Assembly: GCA_900541355.1 (NCBI GenBank)
Contig: UQJU01000038.1
Span: 1 to 13,218 of the forward strand
DNA from: Candidatus Avelusimicrobium fimicolum
GTDB lineage: Bacteria; Elusimicrobiota; Elusimicrobia; Elusimicrobiales; Elusimicrobiaceae
Direction: 5' to 3'
DNA: 13,218 nucleotides
Of this stretch, positions 12,983 to 13,218 are shown piece by piece. Both the position numbers and the translations under genes were made by a program. Below the pieces are notes generated by a model. That model saw only the letters and a list, made by a program, of their open reading frames with translations, was not told the origin of the DNA and made no database searches. The stretch's first letter is position 1, and each line of letters begins with the position of its first letter.

Positions 12983-13001
12983 TTTTATCCGGGAAATGTC
13001 G
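12968..13001. repeat. Degenerate copy of the 6240-6273 palindromic element
   Basis: Aligned with 6240-6273 it shares GTCAT, the GAGTGTT core, a TC shortly after, GGGAA and a following GT, with one inserted base. The pairing arms have decayed. Two related copies in 13 kb suggest a dispersed repeat family in this genome. Confidence 0.45.
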
Positions 13002-13073
13002 TTGCTTTTCCGGCGGCCTCTGTAAAGGGGTTGTTTCGTTTTTTTTTTTTGTTAAAATTTTGATAAATCGCAC

Positions 13074-13102
13074 TTGCCGTACCCGGATGTGCCCGTTATA
13101 TA
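13074..13102 (+). promoter_or_regulatory. Probable promoter of the gene at 13160
   Basis: TTGCCG (13074-13079), 17-base spacer, TATATA (13097-13102). It leaves a leader of about 50 bases before ATG 13160, which carries an AAAGGAG ribosome site. Confidence 0.5.
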
Positions 13103-13159
13103 AAAATGTGTATAAAAGGCCGTTTTGCTCAAATATAAAGACCTTAAAAAGGAGAAAAA

Positions 13160-13218
13160 ATGAAAGAATTTATTGAAGTTAGCCGTGCGGCTACTTGTGC
13201 TAGTGTCGTCATTCTGGA
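13160..13218 (+). CDS. N-terminus of an unidentified protein (partial)
   Basis: ATG 13160 follows AAAAAGGAG at ideal spacing. Nineteen complete codons are visible before the window ends: charged MKEFIEVSR, then a mixed apolar stretch AATCASVVIL. This could be the start of a membrane segment, but too little is present to name a family. The long upstream region with a plausible promoter supports a real gene start. Confidence 0.6.
   Translation, partial: MKEFIEVSRAATCASVVIL

Noticed and set aside
12979..13176. 65-residue plus-strand frame over the intergenic region
   Set aside because: It runs through the degenerate palindrome, the 12-T run and the promoter of 13160, with Cys/Lys/Phe composition unlike a protein.

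Overview
The window looks like a chromosomal stretch of a bacterium of roughly 45-50% GC carrying the right-hand end of an integrated siphovirus-like prophage (about 1-6234), followed by host genes (about 6240-13218). A gut-type Elusimicrobiota host is my best guess. It rests on the style of the type IV pilin-like gene (short leader, long hydrophobic helix, C-terminal cysteine pair), on gene content and on base composition; no ribosomal or other phylogenetic marker is present, so this is inference.

Prophage part. On the + strand the order is: C-terminus of a probable tape-measure protein, a Dit-like protein, a large Tal/hub-like protein, a tail fibre with a nine-copy hendecad shaft, then a lysis cassette (small membrane/coiled-coil protein, holin-like protein, and an inner-membrane spanin with an outer-membrane lipoprotein spanin nested in another frame). 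Most of these genes touch or overlap by 1-4 bases, which indicates one late operon. One gene runs the other way between the tape-measure and Dit-like genes: a secreted, cysteine-rich repeat protein with its own promoter, a typical cargo (moron) arrangement. Downstream of the spanins is an array of four diverged 84-96 base repeats that starts inside the o-spanin gene and ends in a terminator hairpin. I cannot assign it to a known element.

Host part. On the minus strand lie a type IV pilin-like gene and a CbpA-type J-domain co-chaperone. On the plus strand follow an MFS exporter, tRNA-Asn(GTT), two adjacent OsmC-family genes, a small membrane protein with an HExxH motif, and a secreted chymotrypsin-fold protease whose nucleophile position is Cys instead of Ser. 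A membrane-anchored ankyrin-repeat protein is on the minus strand, and a new + strand gene begins at 13160 and runs out of the window.

Two themes stand out. First, four host genes (MFS exporter, HExxH protein, Cys-protease, ankyrin protein) have no Shine-Dalgarno sequence and a -10-like hexamer exactly 6 bases before the ATG, which predicts leaderless mRNAs; the other genes have ordinary GGAG-type ribosome sites. Second, the protease motifs GYCGSP and LHSGG resemble viral 3C/NIa cysteine proteases, which is unusual in a bacterial secreted protein.
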